64,000 nucleotides of DNA, from the NCBI GenBank assembly GCA_964551305.1, contig CAZKBT010000001.1, positions 1 through 64,000 of the forward strand, read 5' to 3'. A program made the translations under genes and the position numbers. The stretch comes from JBAZDC01 sp041654595 (GTDB lineage Bacteria; Pseudomonadota; Gammaproteobacteria; Burkholderiales; Burkholderiaceae_B). Positions 53,289 through 62,336 of the stretch are shown here, piece after piece (position 1 is the stretch's first letter; every line of letters begins with the position of its first letter). Under the pieces are notes generated by a model. The model had not been told where the DNA came from. It was given only the letters and a program-made list of their open reading frames with translations, and did no database searches.

Positions 53289-54618
53289 CTCCCAAACCGC
53301 CATCGCGCGCCGATTCATCGCCACGGCGCGCGACCGGACCTATCCCGACGCGGTCATCGATGCCGCCAGGCAAAGCCTGGTGGACTGGACCGCGGTTTGC
53401 ATCGGCGCGTACCAAGCGCCGGAAGCGCGGACCATTAGCCGCGTCGTCGCCAATTGGCAGGGCCGGGGCAAGTCCCGATTTCTATGGGGCGGCACCTCCA
53501 ATACCGCTTCCACGGCCTTGGTCAACGGCACGCTGTCGCATTGCCTGGACTACGACGATACGCACATTCCGTCTGTCATCCACATCAGCGGCCCGCTCTG
53601 GGCCGCCACCTTGGCCTTGGGCACCGAGCACGGCGCGACCGAGGACGTTCTGCTCAAGGCGTTCATCACCGGCTTCGAAGTCGCCGCCAGACTGGGCGAC
53701 AAAGGCACGGGCATACGGCTGAACAATAGCGGCTGGCACGCCACGCCTTCCCTGGGCGGCGTAGGGGCCGCCGCAGCCGCGGCGGTGGTGCTGAATCTGA
53801 CGGAGGAACGCATCGAGCATGCGCTGGGCATCGCGGCTACCCAGGCCGGCGGGCTGACGGCCTCGTTCGGAACGATGTCCAAGCCGTTTCACGCCGGCAA
53901 GGTGGCGATGGATGCGGTGCTGGCGGCCGAGTTGGCCGCCGAAGGCTTCGAGGGGCCGCTGGGCATCCTGGACTGCGACAGCGCATTGGTGCGCACCCTG
54001 CTGCAGGATCCGGCCGCGACACTGGACATGGATCCTTTCGAGCAGGCCTGGGAAATCACGCGCAACAGTTTCAAGCCGTATGCAGCCTGCCAATTGACCC
54101 ACGCCGCCGTAGACGCCGCCCGCGCGAGCGCCGCCGCATGGAATGGCCGTCCCATCAAGAGTATCCGGGCTTATGTCAATCCCCTGGCCGTCAAGGTCGC
54201 AAACCTCCGCGATGCGCGCACGTCCACCGAAGGCAAGTTCAGCATGGGATTCTGCATTGCGCTGGCGCTGAGCGGCTATCCGATAACGATCCGCGACTTC
54301 GCCGCTGACCGGCTGAACGACCCCGGCTTGCAGGCGATTGCGCAATGCGTCGAGTCAGTGGCGGACGAGAACGTGAGCCGCACGTCCGCGCGCCTGGAAA
54401 TCAAACTGGCGGACGGTGAAACGCTATCGCGCACCGTGGAGCACGCGTTCGGCAGCATCGGCAATCCGCTGGGCTGGCGCGAGCTGGACGAGAAGTTCGC
54501 CGCGGTCGTATCGGACGTGCTTCCCGCCCGGGCGGAAACGCTGCTCGATACGCTGCACCATTTCGAGCTTCCCGGCTCGATGGCCAAGATGTTCCAACAG
54601 ACCGCACTGTCGGCGTAG
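53278..54618 (+). CDS. MmgE/PrpD family dehydratase (first copy)
   Basis: A 446-residue MmgE/PrpD-family protein, related to 2-methylcitrate dehydratase and cis-aconitate decarboxylase. Family blocks: HCLDYDDTH (about 83-91), the catalytic-type region, TGFEVAARLG, GWHATPSLGGVGAAAAAA, GGLTASFGTMSKPFHAGKV (about 192-210) and NSFKPYAACQLTHAAVDA. PrpD removes water from 2-methylcitrate; with AcnA, which rehydrates the product, it could convert a citrate analogue to an isocitrate analogue. Overlaps acnA by 11 bases. Confidence 0.92.
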
Positions 54619-54657
54619 GCAGGATGCCGTCGCCATAACAACCAAGGAGACCAGACC

Positions 54658-55671
54658 ATGTCCCATACGCTGAAACCGCAATCGCCCGGGCGGCGCGCCT
54701 TGATGAAAAACGCGGCGCTGCTCGGCGCCGCCGCCCTCGTCCCTCATTTTTCCGCCTTCGCCCAGGGAGCGACAAGTTATCCCGGAAAGCCGGTCCGCAT
54801 CTTGCTGGGCTACCCCCCGGGAGGCAGCGCCGACGTCATGACGCGGCTGATCGCCGACGTCCTGTCCGGCGGCCTGAAGCAATCGTTCATCGTGGAAAAC
54901 AAGCCGGGCGCCAGCGGCAACATCGCCGCCCAGCAAGCGGCCCAGGCGTCCAACGACGGCTATACCCTGTTCTTCGGCAATCCGGCCGAGATGGTCATCA
55001 ACGCTTTGCTGACCAAAGACCTGCGCTTCAACCCCGACAAGGACTTCGTGCCGGTCGTGCGCGTGTTCAATATTCCGCTGGCGCTGGTCGTCCCGGCCAA
55101 TTCGCCCTATCAAAGCCTGGCCGACATCATCGAGGACGCGAAAAAGAACCCCAATACGGTAACCTTCGCCTCCGCCGGCGCGGGCAGCCCGGGACACCTG
55201 GCGGGCGAAGCGCTGGCGTTCGAGTCCAAGGTCCGCATGACGCACGTGCCGTACAAAGGCGCGGGCCCCGCGCTGACGGACGTGATCGGCGGCCACGTCC
55301 AGTCGTACTTCGCGGGCATGACCGCAGTCATCCCTCACATCAAATCGGGCGCTATCCGCGTCCTGGCCTTGTCTTCGGCCGAGCGCTCGCCCACCATGCC
55401 GGACGTGCCCACCGTGAGCGAGCTGGCGCTGCCCGGCTTCGATTTCACGCTGTGGGGCGGCCTGTTCGCCAGGGCCGGCACCTCGCCCGAGATCATCGAT
55501 CGCTTGAGCAAGGCCGCCAACGAGGCCTATGCGCAGCCCGAATTGAAAGAACGCATGATCCAGGAAGGCTCGGAGGCGACGCCCAACACGCCCGAGGAGT
55601 TCGGCGCGTTCATCAAGAACCAAAGGGACAAATACCAGAAGATCATCAAGGATATCGACTACACCGCGTAA
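54658..55671 (+). CDS. Bug/TctC-type periplasmic solute receptor (first copy)
   Basis: A 337-residue extracytoplasmic receptor of the Bug family. Signal peptide to about residue 38 (GRRALMKNAALLGAAALVPHF then SAFAQ), then the family start YPGKPVRILLGYPPGGSADVMTRLIAD and IVENKPGASGNIAA, with PYKGAGPALTDVIGG and PTMPDVPTVSEL later. Bug proteins bind carboxylated small molecules. Membrane partners TctA/TctB are absent from the window. In this operon it probably binds the acid degraded by the neighbours. AAGGAGA ribosome site. Confidence 0.93.
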   Translation: MSHTLKPQSPGRRALMKNAALLGAAALVPHFSAFAQGATSYPGKPVRILLGYPPGGSADVMTRLIADVLSGGLKQSFIVENKPGASGNIAAQQAAQASNDGYTLFFGNPAEMVINALLTKDLRFNPDKDFVPVVRVFNIPLALVVPANSPYQSLADIIEDAKKNPNTVTFASAGAGSPGHLAGEALAFESKVRMTHVPYKGAGPALTDVIGGHVQSYFAGMTAVIPHIKSGAIRVLALSSAERSPTMPDVPTVSELALPGFDFTLWGGLFARAGTSPEIIDRLSKAANEAYAQPELKERMIQEGSEATPNTPEEFGAFIKNQRDKYQKIIKDIDYTA

Positions 55672-55745
55672 TAGGCGTTGGATACGGACTTCGGCGCCGG
55701 CTTGGCGCCGAACGCTGGCGCATCCCATTATGGAAGCTGTGAAAC

Positions 55746-56627
55746 ATGACGAAACACGATACGAGAAGCACCAAGAAAATTCTTCGCGACCGCGTGAACC
55801 AGCGCAACGGCCTGATCGTGCCGGGCGCCTTCAACGCCTTGAGCGCACGCGTGATCGAAGACCTGGGCTACGAAGCCGTCTATCTGACGGGCGCGGGCCT
55901 GACCAATATGCATTATGGGCTGCCCGACCTGGCCTACATGAGCCTGCGCGATGTTGCCGAACATACGGCATGCATCCGGGACGCGGTAAGCCTGCCCCTG
56001 ATCGTGGACATCGACACCGGCTTCGGCAACGCGGTGAACGTGCGTAATACGATCCGCACCCTGGAGCGGGCCGGCGCGGACGCCGTTCAGATCGAAGACC
56101 AGACTTCGCCCAAGCGCTGCGGCCACTTTTCCGGCAAGGACGTGGTGTCGACCGAGGAAATGGTATCGAAGATCAAGGCGGCGGTGGATGCCCGCATGGA
56201 CCACGATTTCCAGATCATCGCCAGGACCGATGCGCGCGCGAAGCACGGATTCGAAGCCGCGATCGAGCGGGCGCGCCGCTTCAGCGAGGCCGGCGCGGAC
56301 ATCCTGTTCATCGAAGCGACCGAAAGCGAGGACGAGGTGCGCAGGCTGGTGTCCTTGCTGGACAAGCCCCAGCTCATGAATATCGTCGTGGGCGGAAAAA
56401 CGCCGGCGCTGGACGGCGATGAGCTGGGCCGGCTGGGATTCGGGCTGGTGCTGTACGCCAATGCGGCGCTGCAAGGAGCTGTGCTCGGCATGCAGCGCTC
56501 GCTGGCCAGCCTGAAGCAGAACAAGCGGCTCGATGAAGATCCCTCCATCGTCGTTCCGTTCAAGGAACGCCAGCGTCTGGTCGACAAACCGTTCTACGAC
56601 GAGCTGGAAAAGAAATACGCGTACTGA
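55746..56627 (+). CDS. isocitrate lyase/PEP mutase family lyase (PrpB-like)
   Basis: A 293-residue TIM-barrel lyase. The C-C lyase signature with catalytic Cys is intact: SPKRCGHFSGKDVVS (about 118-132, KRCGH). Upstream blocks GAFNALSARVIEDLGYEAVYLTGAG, ADTGFGN-like IDIDTGFGNAVN and later ARTDARAKHG agree with PrpB and dimethylmalate lyase. The Cys argues for cleavage of a 2-hydroxy-tricarboxylate or substituted malate rather than phosphonate chemistry. As last enzyme of the operon, it should split the isocitrate analogue made by MmgE/PrpD and AcnA. Confidence 0.92.
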   Translation: MTKHDTRSTKKILRDRVNQRNGLIVPGAFNALSARVIEDLGYEAVYLTGAGLTNMHYGLPDLAYMSLRDVAEHTACIRDAVSLPLIVDIDTGFGNAVNVRNTIRTLERAGADAVQIEDQTSPKRCGHFSGKDVVSTEEMVSKIKAAVDARMDHDFQIIARTDARAKHGFEAAIERARRFSEAGADILFIEATESEDEVRRLVSLLDKPQLMNIVVGGKTPALDGDELGRLGFGLVLYANAALQGAVLGMQRSLASLKQNKRLDEDPSIVVPFKERQRLVDKPFYDELEKKYAY

Positions 56628-56697
56628 GGGCCGGGATTTGAACGACGACAGCCTCGGCATGGCGGGAACGGCGGGCCTGAATGGAGCAGGCCCCGGC

Positions 56698-56703
56698 TAT
56701 AAT
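56698..56703 (+). promoter_or_regulatory. TATAAT -10 box, probable leaderless start of the GntR gene
   Basis: A perfect TATAAT ends six bases before the ATG at 56710, which puts the expected transcription start at or next to the start codon. No good ribosome site and no good -35 box are present. The regulator might be made from a leaderless message. Confidence 0.4.
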
Positions 56704-56709
56704 TCGCCG

Positions 56710-57441
56710 ATGAATCCAGTCGGCCCGCTTTACATACAGATCCAGAACTTTATCCGCCAAGGCATCCACAAGGGACACTTCAAGGAGGGTGATCGCCTGC
56801 CTTCCGAACAGGAGCTTGCGGAGCGATTCGGCACCACCCGAGCCACCGTCGCCAGGGCGCTGCAACAGCTCGTCTTTGAAAAAATCATCGTGCGCCGCAC
56901 GGGCAGCGGCACCTTCGTCAGCCCCCGTAAGCTCGAAGTCCGCGTGGATACGTCCCTGCTAGAGTCGTTCGAAGACCACGTGCTTGCGGCGGGCGAGTCC
57001 TTGCGCTATGAATTGGTGGCGTTTCACGCCGGCAAGGCGGACGAGGACGCGGCCGAGCGCCTGGGCCTCGAGGTGGACGCGCCCACGTTCGACCTGGAAA
57101 GACTGCGCATCGTGAACGATCGCATCGTGGCGCTGGAGCTGCGGCACCTGCCGGAAAGCATCGCGCGCGGCATGCGCAAGGAATGGCTGGCCCGGTACAG
57201 CATCCAGTATGTGCTGACGGAATGCCTGGGGTTGCGCATAGGCCACATGGAAAACGTCGTCAGCGCCACCATTGCCTCGGCCGGCATCGCCAAAAAGCTG
57301 GACGTGAACACGGGTGAAGCGCTATTGGTGCGTGAGCACACCATCCACGATTTGCAGGGCCGCACCTTGCTGTGGGGAAAAACCGTCTATCCGGGCCAAT
57401 TCAGCGTGCGGTATTCGCTGCGGCCTCGGGCGGGGGGCTGA
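56710..57441 (+). CDS. GntR-family transcriptional regulator, HutC/UTRA type
   Basis: A 243-residue regulator. N-terminal winged helix: LYIQIQNFIRQGIHKGHFKEGDRLPSEQEL, with AERFGTTRATVARALQQLV and GSGTFVSPRK (about 6-75); C-terminal UTRA ligand domain about 90-240 (FDLERLRIVNDRIVALELRHLP). UTRA domains bind small acids or sugars that release the protein from DNA. The longer open frame overlapping the lyase gene is not coding. Last in the plus-strand series and the only regulator near, so it probably controls the operon from 49766 through the palindromes at 49661-49710. Confidence 0.92.
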   Translation: MNPVGPLYIQIQNFIRQGIHKGHFKEGDRLPSEQELAERFGTTRATVARALQQLVFEKIIVRRTGSGTFVSPRKLEVRVDTSLLESFEDHVLAAGESLRYELVAFHAGKADEDAAERLGLEVDAPTFDLERLRIVNDRIVALELRHLPESIARGMRKEWLARYSIQYVLTECLGLRIGHMENVVSATIASAGIAKKLDVNTGEALLVREHTIHDLQGRTLLWGKTVYPGQFSVRYSLRPRAGG

Positions 57442-57536
57442 AGAGAGCTAGCGGCTCGGCTCGATACGAACTACCAGGCGCCGCCCGCCGACGAGCGCCA
57501 AGCAGCGTTTCCAATGCGGCAACAAGGGAATAACCG

Positions 57537-58322
57537 TCAAACGGCCGCCCTGCAGCGCACGGTCAGGCTCTTTCCTACCTGACCGTCATAATCGGCGCCG
57601 ATGTCGGGGACGGGACGCACGCCCGACAGGCTGCCCCACGTGATCAGCTGGCCGGGTTCGATGTCCCGCTGCTCTTGCACGCAACGATCTTTCCAGACCG
57701 TAAACAAATCCATCAAGGGCTCCGCCAGGTGCGGGCCGTCGTGACGGGCGACCTCCGCGTTGTTTTCATGCAGGACGGCATGCGTAACGCGCAGGGACTG
57801 CATGGTCCAGTCCCGGGTCGAACTCCCCGTCACGATTCTGGCCGTGGATACGTTGTCGGCGATTTTCTCCAGTGCGTCCTGACCCGCGTCGGGCAGAAAG
57901 CGGGAGCAGACGAACTCGAACAGCGCCACGCACTCGGCCACCGACGGCAGGCCGTCCAGCGTCAAGTCCGCCACGTCCCGCCAGGCCACCGGCTTGTGGA
58001 AACGGGTCGCCAGCTCGAGCTCGATTTTCGAGCCCGCCGGCACGATGACGCTTTCCGCTCTTTTCAAGTCTGAATCCACGATGGACTTGTCAGGCAACAA
58101 CGCGCTATAGATCAAGCCGTCTATCCTGCCGACTTTCCAGCCGCCCACCCGCTCCTGCGCCTTGTTCAGAATGGCATGCTGTATGGCCAGCGCCTGTTCC
58201 ATGGATTGGGGGCGAAGGTCTTCGTCCAGCCTGCCGCGAGGGGCGGCGCGCGCATCCAGCAGCGCCTGCGCGGCGGCATCGATGCACGGCATGGAAACGT
58301 GTAAAGACGTACTCTCGGACAT
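57537..58322 (-). CDS. 2-keto-4-pentenoate hydratase/fumarylacetoacetate hydrolase family protein
   Basis: A 261-residue member of the MhpD/HpaH group. Family blocks: IQHAILNKAQERVGGWKVG (about 48-66), the metal-binding ELE near KIELELATRFHKP (about 99-106) and NVSTARIVTG, with GSLSGVRPVP near 228-237. Such enzymes hydrate 2-hydroxypenta-2,4-dienoates or decarboxylate oxo-acids in ring-cleavage pathways. End of the minus-strand group; partner substrates are unknown. It is convergent with gntR. Confidence 0.87.
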   Translation of the reverse strand: MSESTSLHVSMPCIDAAAQALLDARAAPRGRLDEDLRPQSMEQALAIQHAILNKAQERVGGWKVGRIDGLIYSALLPDKSIVDSDLKRAESVIVPAGSKIELELATRFHKPVAWRDVADLTLDGLPSVAECVALFEFVCSRFLPDAGQDALEKIADNVSTARIVTGSSTRDWTMQSLRVTHAVLHENNAEVARHDGPHLAEPLMDLFTVWKDRCVQEQRDIEPGQLITWGSLSGVRPVPDIGADYDGQVGKSLTVRCRAAV

Positions 58323-58395
58323 GACGGCGGCCCCTTTTTTTCAATGAACGGTCGGATCGGATTCTTCTTTGATCATCGTCATGGGGCCGGCGCGC

Positions 58396-59403
58396 CTACT
58401 GCTTCTCGATGCCGGCCTGTTCGATGATGCTACGCATCGTCTCGCGCTCCGCCTTGACGAAGTCGTTGAAATCGTTCGCAAAACGGTCCCCTATCGTCAC
58501 GCCCTGCGTTTCAAGCCGCTGGCGCAACGCGGGCTCTTGCAGCACTTTCCGAGACACGGATACGATCTCGTCCACGATACCTTGCGGCGTGCCTTTAGGC
58601 AAGAACAGGCCGAACCACGAGGCGCTTTGATAATCGGGTATGCCCGCTTCTTGCATGGTGGGCACGTCGGGCAACAGCGGGCTTCGCTCCAGGCTGGTGA
58701 TCGCCAGCGGCACCAGCTTCCCGGATTTCACGAAGGGCAGAAGCACGGGCAGGTTGTCGATGGCGAAGTCGATGCGACCACCCACCAAGTCCGTATGCGC
58801 CTGGCCCGCGTTCTTGTATGGAACGTGCACCGCCTCCAGCCCCGTTTTCACGCGCAGCAGCTCCACGGAAAGATGGCCGCTGGTGCCTTGTCCGGACGAC
58901 GAATAGGACAGCCCCTCCGGGTTCGCGCGGCTTTTCTCCAGCAGTTCCTTGGGCGTCTTCGCTCCCAGGCTGGGCGAGGCGACCATCAAGTTGGAAATCT
59001 GGCCGATCAGCGCAACCGGCACGAAGTCCGATTCCGGGTCATAGCCCAGCGAACGGTAAAGGAACTGATTGGCCGTCTGCGTGCCTATCGTGCCCAGCAA
59101 CCACGTATAGCCGTCCGGCGCCGACCTGGCCGCGAAAGTGGCGCCGATCGCGCCTCCCGCGCCGGGCTTGTTTTCGACCACGACATTCCACTTCGCCACA
59201 TCGGCATAGCCTTGGGCGAAGATACGGGCGATGGCGTCGGTCGCGCCGCCGGTGCCGAAAGGCACGATCAGGCTGATGGGATTGGCGGGATACGTTGTTT
59301 GCGCATGGACGGCGGCCAGGGCCGGCAGGCATCCCAGCACCGCAACCGAACACACTGCCCTGCAAAGCCACCTCAAACCGTAACGACGAGTACCTGTAGT
59401 CAT
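58396..59403 (-). CDS. Bug/TctC-type periplasmic solute receptor (second copy)
   Basis: A 335-residue Bug-family receptor. Signal peptide ends near residue 34 (VLGCLPALAAVHAQ); mature start TYPANPISLIVPFGTGGATDAIARIFAQG, VVENKPGAGGAIGATFAA, and PYKNAGQAHTDLVGGRIDFAIDNL. The ATG at 59403 has AGGAGAG six bases upstream; the frame is open further up but not plausible. Cytoplasmic-membrane components are missing. Between a hydratase and MmgE/PrpD genes, it probably delivers their substrate. Confidence 0.93.
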   Translation of the reverse strand: MTTGTRRYGLRWLCRAVCSVAVLGCLPALAAVHAQTTYPANPISLIVPFGTGGATDAIARIFAQGYADVAKWNVVVENKPGAGGAIGATFAARSAPDGYTWLLGTIGTQTANQFLYRSLGYDPESDFVPVALIGQISNLMVASPSLGAKTPKELLEKSRANPEGLSYSSSGQGTSGHLSVELLRVKTGLEAVHVPYKNAGQAHTDLVGGRIDFAIDNLPVLLPFVKSGKLVPLAITSLERSPLLPDVPTMQEAGIPDYQSASWFGLFLPKGTPQGIVDEIVSVSRKVLQEPALRQRLETQGVTIGDRFANDFNDFVKAERETMRSIIEQAGIEKQ

Positions 59404-59437
59404 GAGACTCTCCTTGTGAAACCGCACAAAACGACGT

Positions 59438-60865
59438 TCAAAGATGCAAGGTACGTGACTCGGGAACAGGCCACGCGCTTAAAACATGCTGCGTTTCATC
59501 CAGAAAACGGTCTACCGTCAGATCATCGCGCAAGGCCTGCGCCAGGCTGAGGATCTTTTCCGGCCGCGCGCAAACGCGGCCCACGTTGTCCAGGAATTTC
59601 TCCTGGACTTCGAACGGCGTGCTTTCCTCGCCCACGTGCATGCGCAGCCAGGGAACGATGTGATGCCGCAGGACCCGGCCGTCGTCCATCTCGATGCGCA
59701 GCCGTGCTTGAAAGTGGCGCCTGGGCACGGCCTCGGGGTCGATCTCGTAATGAACGCGCTCGGCAAGCGCCAGCAAAGACGGATCCGCCAGGGATTCGGC
59801 GCTCAGGGAGTCGAGGTCGAACCGCCCGTCCCGCAAGGTGCTGGCAAGGATGAAAGGCAGGCTGACCCTGGCGTTGAATACGTCGGCGGGCCGGCGCTTC
59901 AACGCCAAGGGCTCGCACACGATGGGGACGAGATAATCGGCGATGACGGCCGTCACCGACGTGACGCGGGCCGCGTCGATGCGATGGCGCCGCGCCAGCT
60001 CCAGCGTGGCGTCGATGAAGGGATGGATCACGCATCCCGTCGCGTACGGCTTGAATGACATCGCGCGGCTTTCCCAATGGCCACCCAAGTCGGCGGCCGC
60101 CCGCTCATAGTCCGGCGTCACGCCCAGGCCGGCGGTGAATGCGTTGAACAGACCGAGCGCGCCGTCCAGCGCTTCCCTGGGGCCGATGAATCCCGCCTGG
60201 CCGAGCTGGGCCGCGTATAGCCCCGAGGCCGCCGTCCAGCCATGATGAAATGCCAGGGTCCAGCTACCGTCCAGGTAGCATTGCATCGTGCCTCCGGCCT
60301 GGCTTGCCGCGTGGCCTACCGCGCTGACCGCCGCGGGCAAATCCAACCCGAGCATGCGCGCGGCCATCAGCGCGCAATAGGCTTTTCCCAGTACGCTGCT
60401 GCTGTGCATGCCGCGCCTGGCCAACGCTCCCGGCGCGACGCAGGCCAGGCGGCAGGCGATCTCGTTGCCCAAAGCCAAGGCTGCGACGACCGAAGCGCCC
60501 GGCAGCCGCCGGCGTTCACCCAGGCCGATCGCCAACGGCACGAGATGGGCGCCGGGATGCAGCTGGCTTTCATTGTGCGTGTCGTCGTAATTGATCGCCC
60601 CCGTCAGGCTGCCGTTGACCAGCAACGCCGCCGGCAAGGAGGCCTTGCCCATCCCCCATACGGTCGATACGCCTTGCGTATCGTCGGCTTGCAGGTAACG
60701 CGCCAAGGCGTCGGCATAACGGGTTCTGGACACCATCAACCCGACCCCGAACCCGTCGATCAAATGCAGCCAGGCGTTGCGCTGCACGTCTTCCGGGATG
60801 TCGGACGCCGGAAACGCCAGGGCGAATCGCCCCAGCGTTTCCGACAGGCTGGAAGCGGCATTCAT
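59438..60865 (-). CDS. MmgE/PrpD family dehydratase (second copy)
   Basis: A 475-residue MmgE/PrpD-family protein, distinct from the first copy. Family features: GSLTGAINYDDTHNESQLHPGAH in parts (INYDDTHNESQLHPG, about 92-106), ALALGNEIACRLACV, GMHSSSVLGKAYCALMAARM, and AASGLYAAQLGQAGFIGPREAL, with MSFKPYATGCVIHPFIDA. Closest activities in the family are 2-methylcitrate dehydratase and cis-aconitate decarboxylase; the substrate is not predictable. Five bases after the deacetylase stop, so same transcript. Confidence 0.9.
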   Translation of the reverse strand: MNAASSLSETLGRFALAFPASDIPEDVQRNAWLHLIDGFGVGLMVSRTRYADALARYLQADDTQGVSTVWGMGKASLPAALLVNGSLTGAINYDDTHNESQLHPGAHLVPLAIGLGERRRLPGASVVAALALGNEIACRLACVAPGALARRGMHSSSVLGKAYCALMAARMLGLDLPAAVSAVGHAASQAGGTMQCYLDGSWTLAFHHGWTAASGLYAAQLGQAGFIGPREALDGALGLFNAFTAGLGVTPDYERAAADLGGHWESRAMSFKPYATGCVIHPFIDATLELARRHRIDAARVTSVTAVIADYLVPIVCEPLALKRRPADVFNARVSLPFILASTLRDGRFDLDSLSAESLADPSLLALAERVHYEIDPEAVPRRHFQARLRIEMDDGRVLRHHIVPWLRMHVGEESTPFEVQEKFLDNVGRVCARPEKILSLAQALRDDLTVDRFLDETQHVLSAWPVPESRTLHL

Positions 60866-60870
60866 GGGGC

Positions 60871-61791
60871 CTACGCTTTCGCCGGCGCGCCGGCGAGCGA
60901 TTGGCCCTGCGCTTCCAGCACGGTGCCGTAATGCCGGGCGATTTCACCGGGCGAGGTAAACCACACCCTGGGATCGTCGCGATAGCGGGCAATCACGCTC
61001 AGCGCGCGCTCCAGCTGCCTCAGCCTGAACGGCGAGCCGAAGATGAAGGTGTGCAGCGAAATCGCGCAGACCACGGGATAACGCTCGGAGATCTCCAGCA
61101 TCGCCTCGAACTGGTCGATCATCATGGTGGCGAACTGCTCGGCGGTATGGTTTCTGTTCAGGATCGCAGGCGCGTCATTGAGCTCTATCGGATACGGCAC
61201 ATTGATCATGGGGCCGGAGCGCGTCTGGAACAGCACGGGCTGGTCGTCGCAAGGCCAATCCATCAAATACCGGTATCCCTCCTCTTTCAGCAGATCGGGG
61301 GTGACGGCGCTTTCCGACATCCATGGCCCCATCCATCCGTAGGGACGGGTGCCGAACGCCGCCTCTATCCTTTCCGCGGCCGTGCGCACCAGCAGCCGCT
61401 CGTCTTCTTCGAAGTAATCGCCCTGGCGCTCGGCATTGGTCCGGCCATGGCCGACCACCTCTTCGCCGCGCTCGCGTATGCGTTGCACGATGGCCGGGTA
61501 GTTATCGCAAACGGCCGAGTTCAGCAAGTGGCAACATGACAAGCCCAGGCGGTCCAGCAGATCGAAGATGTTCCAGATACCGACTCGCAAGCCGTAGTCC
61601 CGCCATGCGAAGATACGGTGATCGGTCGGGCTGCTGGCGTTGTGCGGCGTGTGGCCCATGCCACGCCCGTAGGCGAACTGCTCGACGTTGAGGGCTATGT
61701 AGAATGCCAGGCGCCTGCCATCCGGCCAGCTGAAATCGGGACGCTGCGCAATGGAAGAATACGCATAGCGAGGATTCGTGGGAAGCAACAT
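60871..61791 (-). CDS. polysaccharide deacetylase/PuuE allantoinase-like hydrolase
   Basis: A 306-residue NodB-fold hydrolase. FSWPDGRRLAFYIALNVEQFAYGRG (about 23-47, with an Asn where deacetylases have the first catalytic Asp), the metal-type GEEVVGHGRTNAERQ (about 125-139), and GWMGPWMSESAVTPDLLKEEGYRYLMDWPCDDQP. The wording is that of PuuE-type enzymes of small-molecule amide or ring hydrolysis rather than peptidoglycan deacetylases. No signal peptide, hence cytoplasmic. Start ATG at 61791 has AGGAG. Its place in a carboxylate-catabolism cluster suggests hydrolysis of a cyclic or amide substrate. Confidence 0.85.
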   Translation of the reverse strand: MLLPTNPRYAYSSIAQRPDFSWPDGRRLAFYIALNVEQFAYGRGMGHTPHNASSPTDHRIFAWRDYGLRVGIWNIFDLLDRLGLSCCHLLNSAVCDNYPAIVQRIRERGEEVVGHGRTNAERQGDYFEEDERLLVRTAAERIEAAFGTRPYGWMGPWMSESAVTPDLLKEEGYRYLMDWPCDDQPVLFQTRSGPMINVPYPIELNDAPAILNRNHTAEQFATMMIDQFEAMLEISERYPVVCAISLHTFIFGSPFRLRQLERALSVIARYRDDPRVWFTSPGEIARHYGTVLEAQGQSLAGAPAKA

Positions 61792-61813
61792 GAGAACTCC
61801 TGCTGAAAATGGA

Positions 61814-62281
61814 TTACGCGGCGCCATCCGTCGAAGAGGAAGGCCACTGGGCTTTTTCAGGAATGACGATGCCCTCGCTTTCCATTTCCTCGAATACTTC
61901 GCGGGCGACCGTAAATGCGCCGAACGACGAATGCGCACCCGCATAGACGTAGACGTGCAGCAGGACTTCGCCGATTTCCTCTTTGGATAGGCCCTGGGTC
62001 ACGCAGCTGCGCACGTGCCGGCGAATCGCCGACGGCGCGCCGTTGGCCGCGTTGATCGCCAGGGATAGAATGCTGCGCATGCGCATATCCAGGGTGTTGC
62101 GGCCCCAAAGCTTGGCAAAGCAGATTTCATGCGTGAAATCGAAGTACTGCATCAAGAAGGGATCGTCCGCCACCCTTTCGTGCCACGCATTCACGTTATC
62201 CGCGCCGAAGATTTTCTGGCGGATCTCGTAGCCCTCTTTGGCCAGCGGCGTCATGCCGTCGACGGATGGTTTCTTGCTCAT
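61814..62281 (-). CDS. carboxymuconolactone decarboxylase-like protein
   Basis: A 155-residue AhpD/CMD-like all-helical protein. Typical blocks: EICFAKLWGRNTLDMRMRSILSLAI, in parts, then IRRHVRSCVTQGLSKEEIGEVLLHVYVYAG (about 86-115), with the His of LLHVYVYAG as in PcaC. The redox CxxC of AhpD is missing, so peroxidase activity is unlikely and decarboxylase or lactone chemistry more likely. Between Bug and deacetylase genes in the same transcript. Confidence 0.86.
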   Translation of the reverse strand: MSKKPSVDGMTPLAKEGYEIRQKIFGADNVNAWHERVADDPFLMQYFDFTHEICFAKLWGRNTLDMRMRSILSLAINAANGAPSAIRRHVRSCVTQGLSKEEIGEVLLHVYVYAGAHSSFGAFTVAREVFEEMESEGIVIPEKAQWPSSSTDGAA

Positions 62282-62336
62282 GATGATATTCCTTATAAGT
62301 AGACTGGAGGAGTGGATTCGCGGGAATGCGCCTTGC

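Noticed and set aside
54424..55728. 434-codon minus-strand frame opposite MmgE/PrpD and Bug
   Set aside because: Spans two genes antisense; low-complexity Gly/Arg/Asp translation; shadow.
58369..59550. 393-codon plus-strand frame opposite the second Bug gene
   Set aside because: Antisense shadow; the minus-strand Bug protein has a signal peptide and family motifs.
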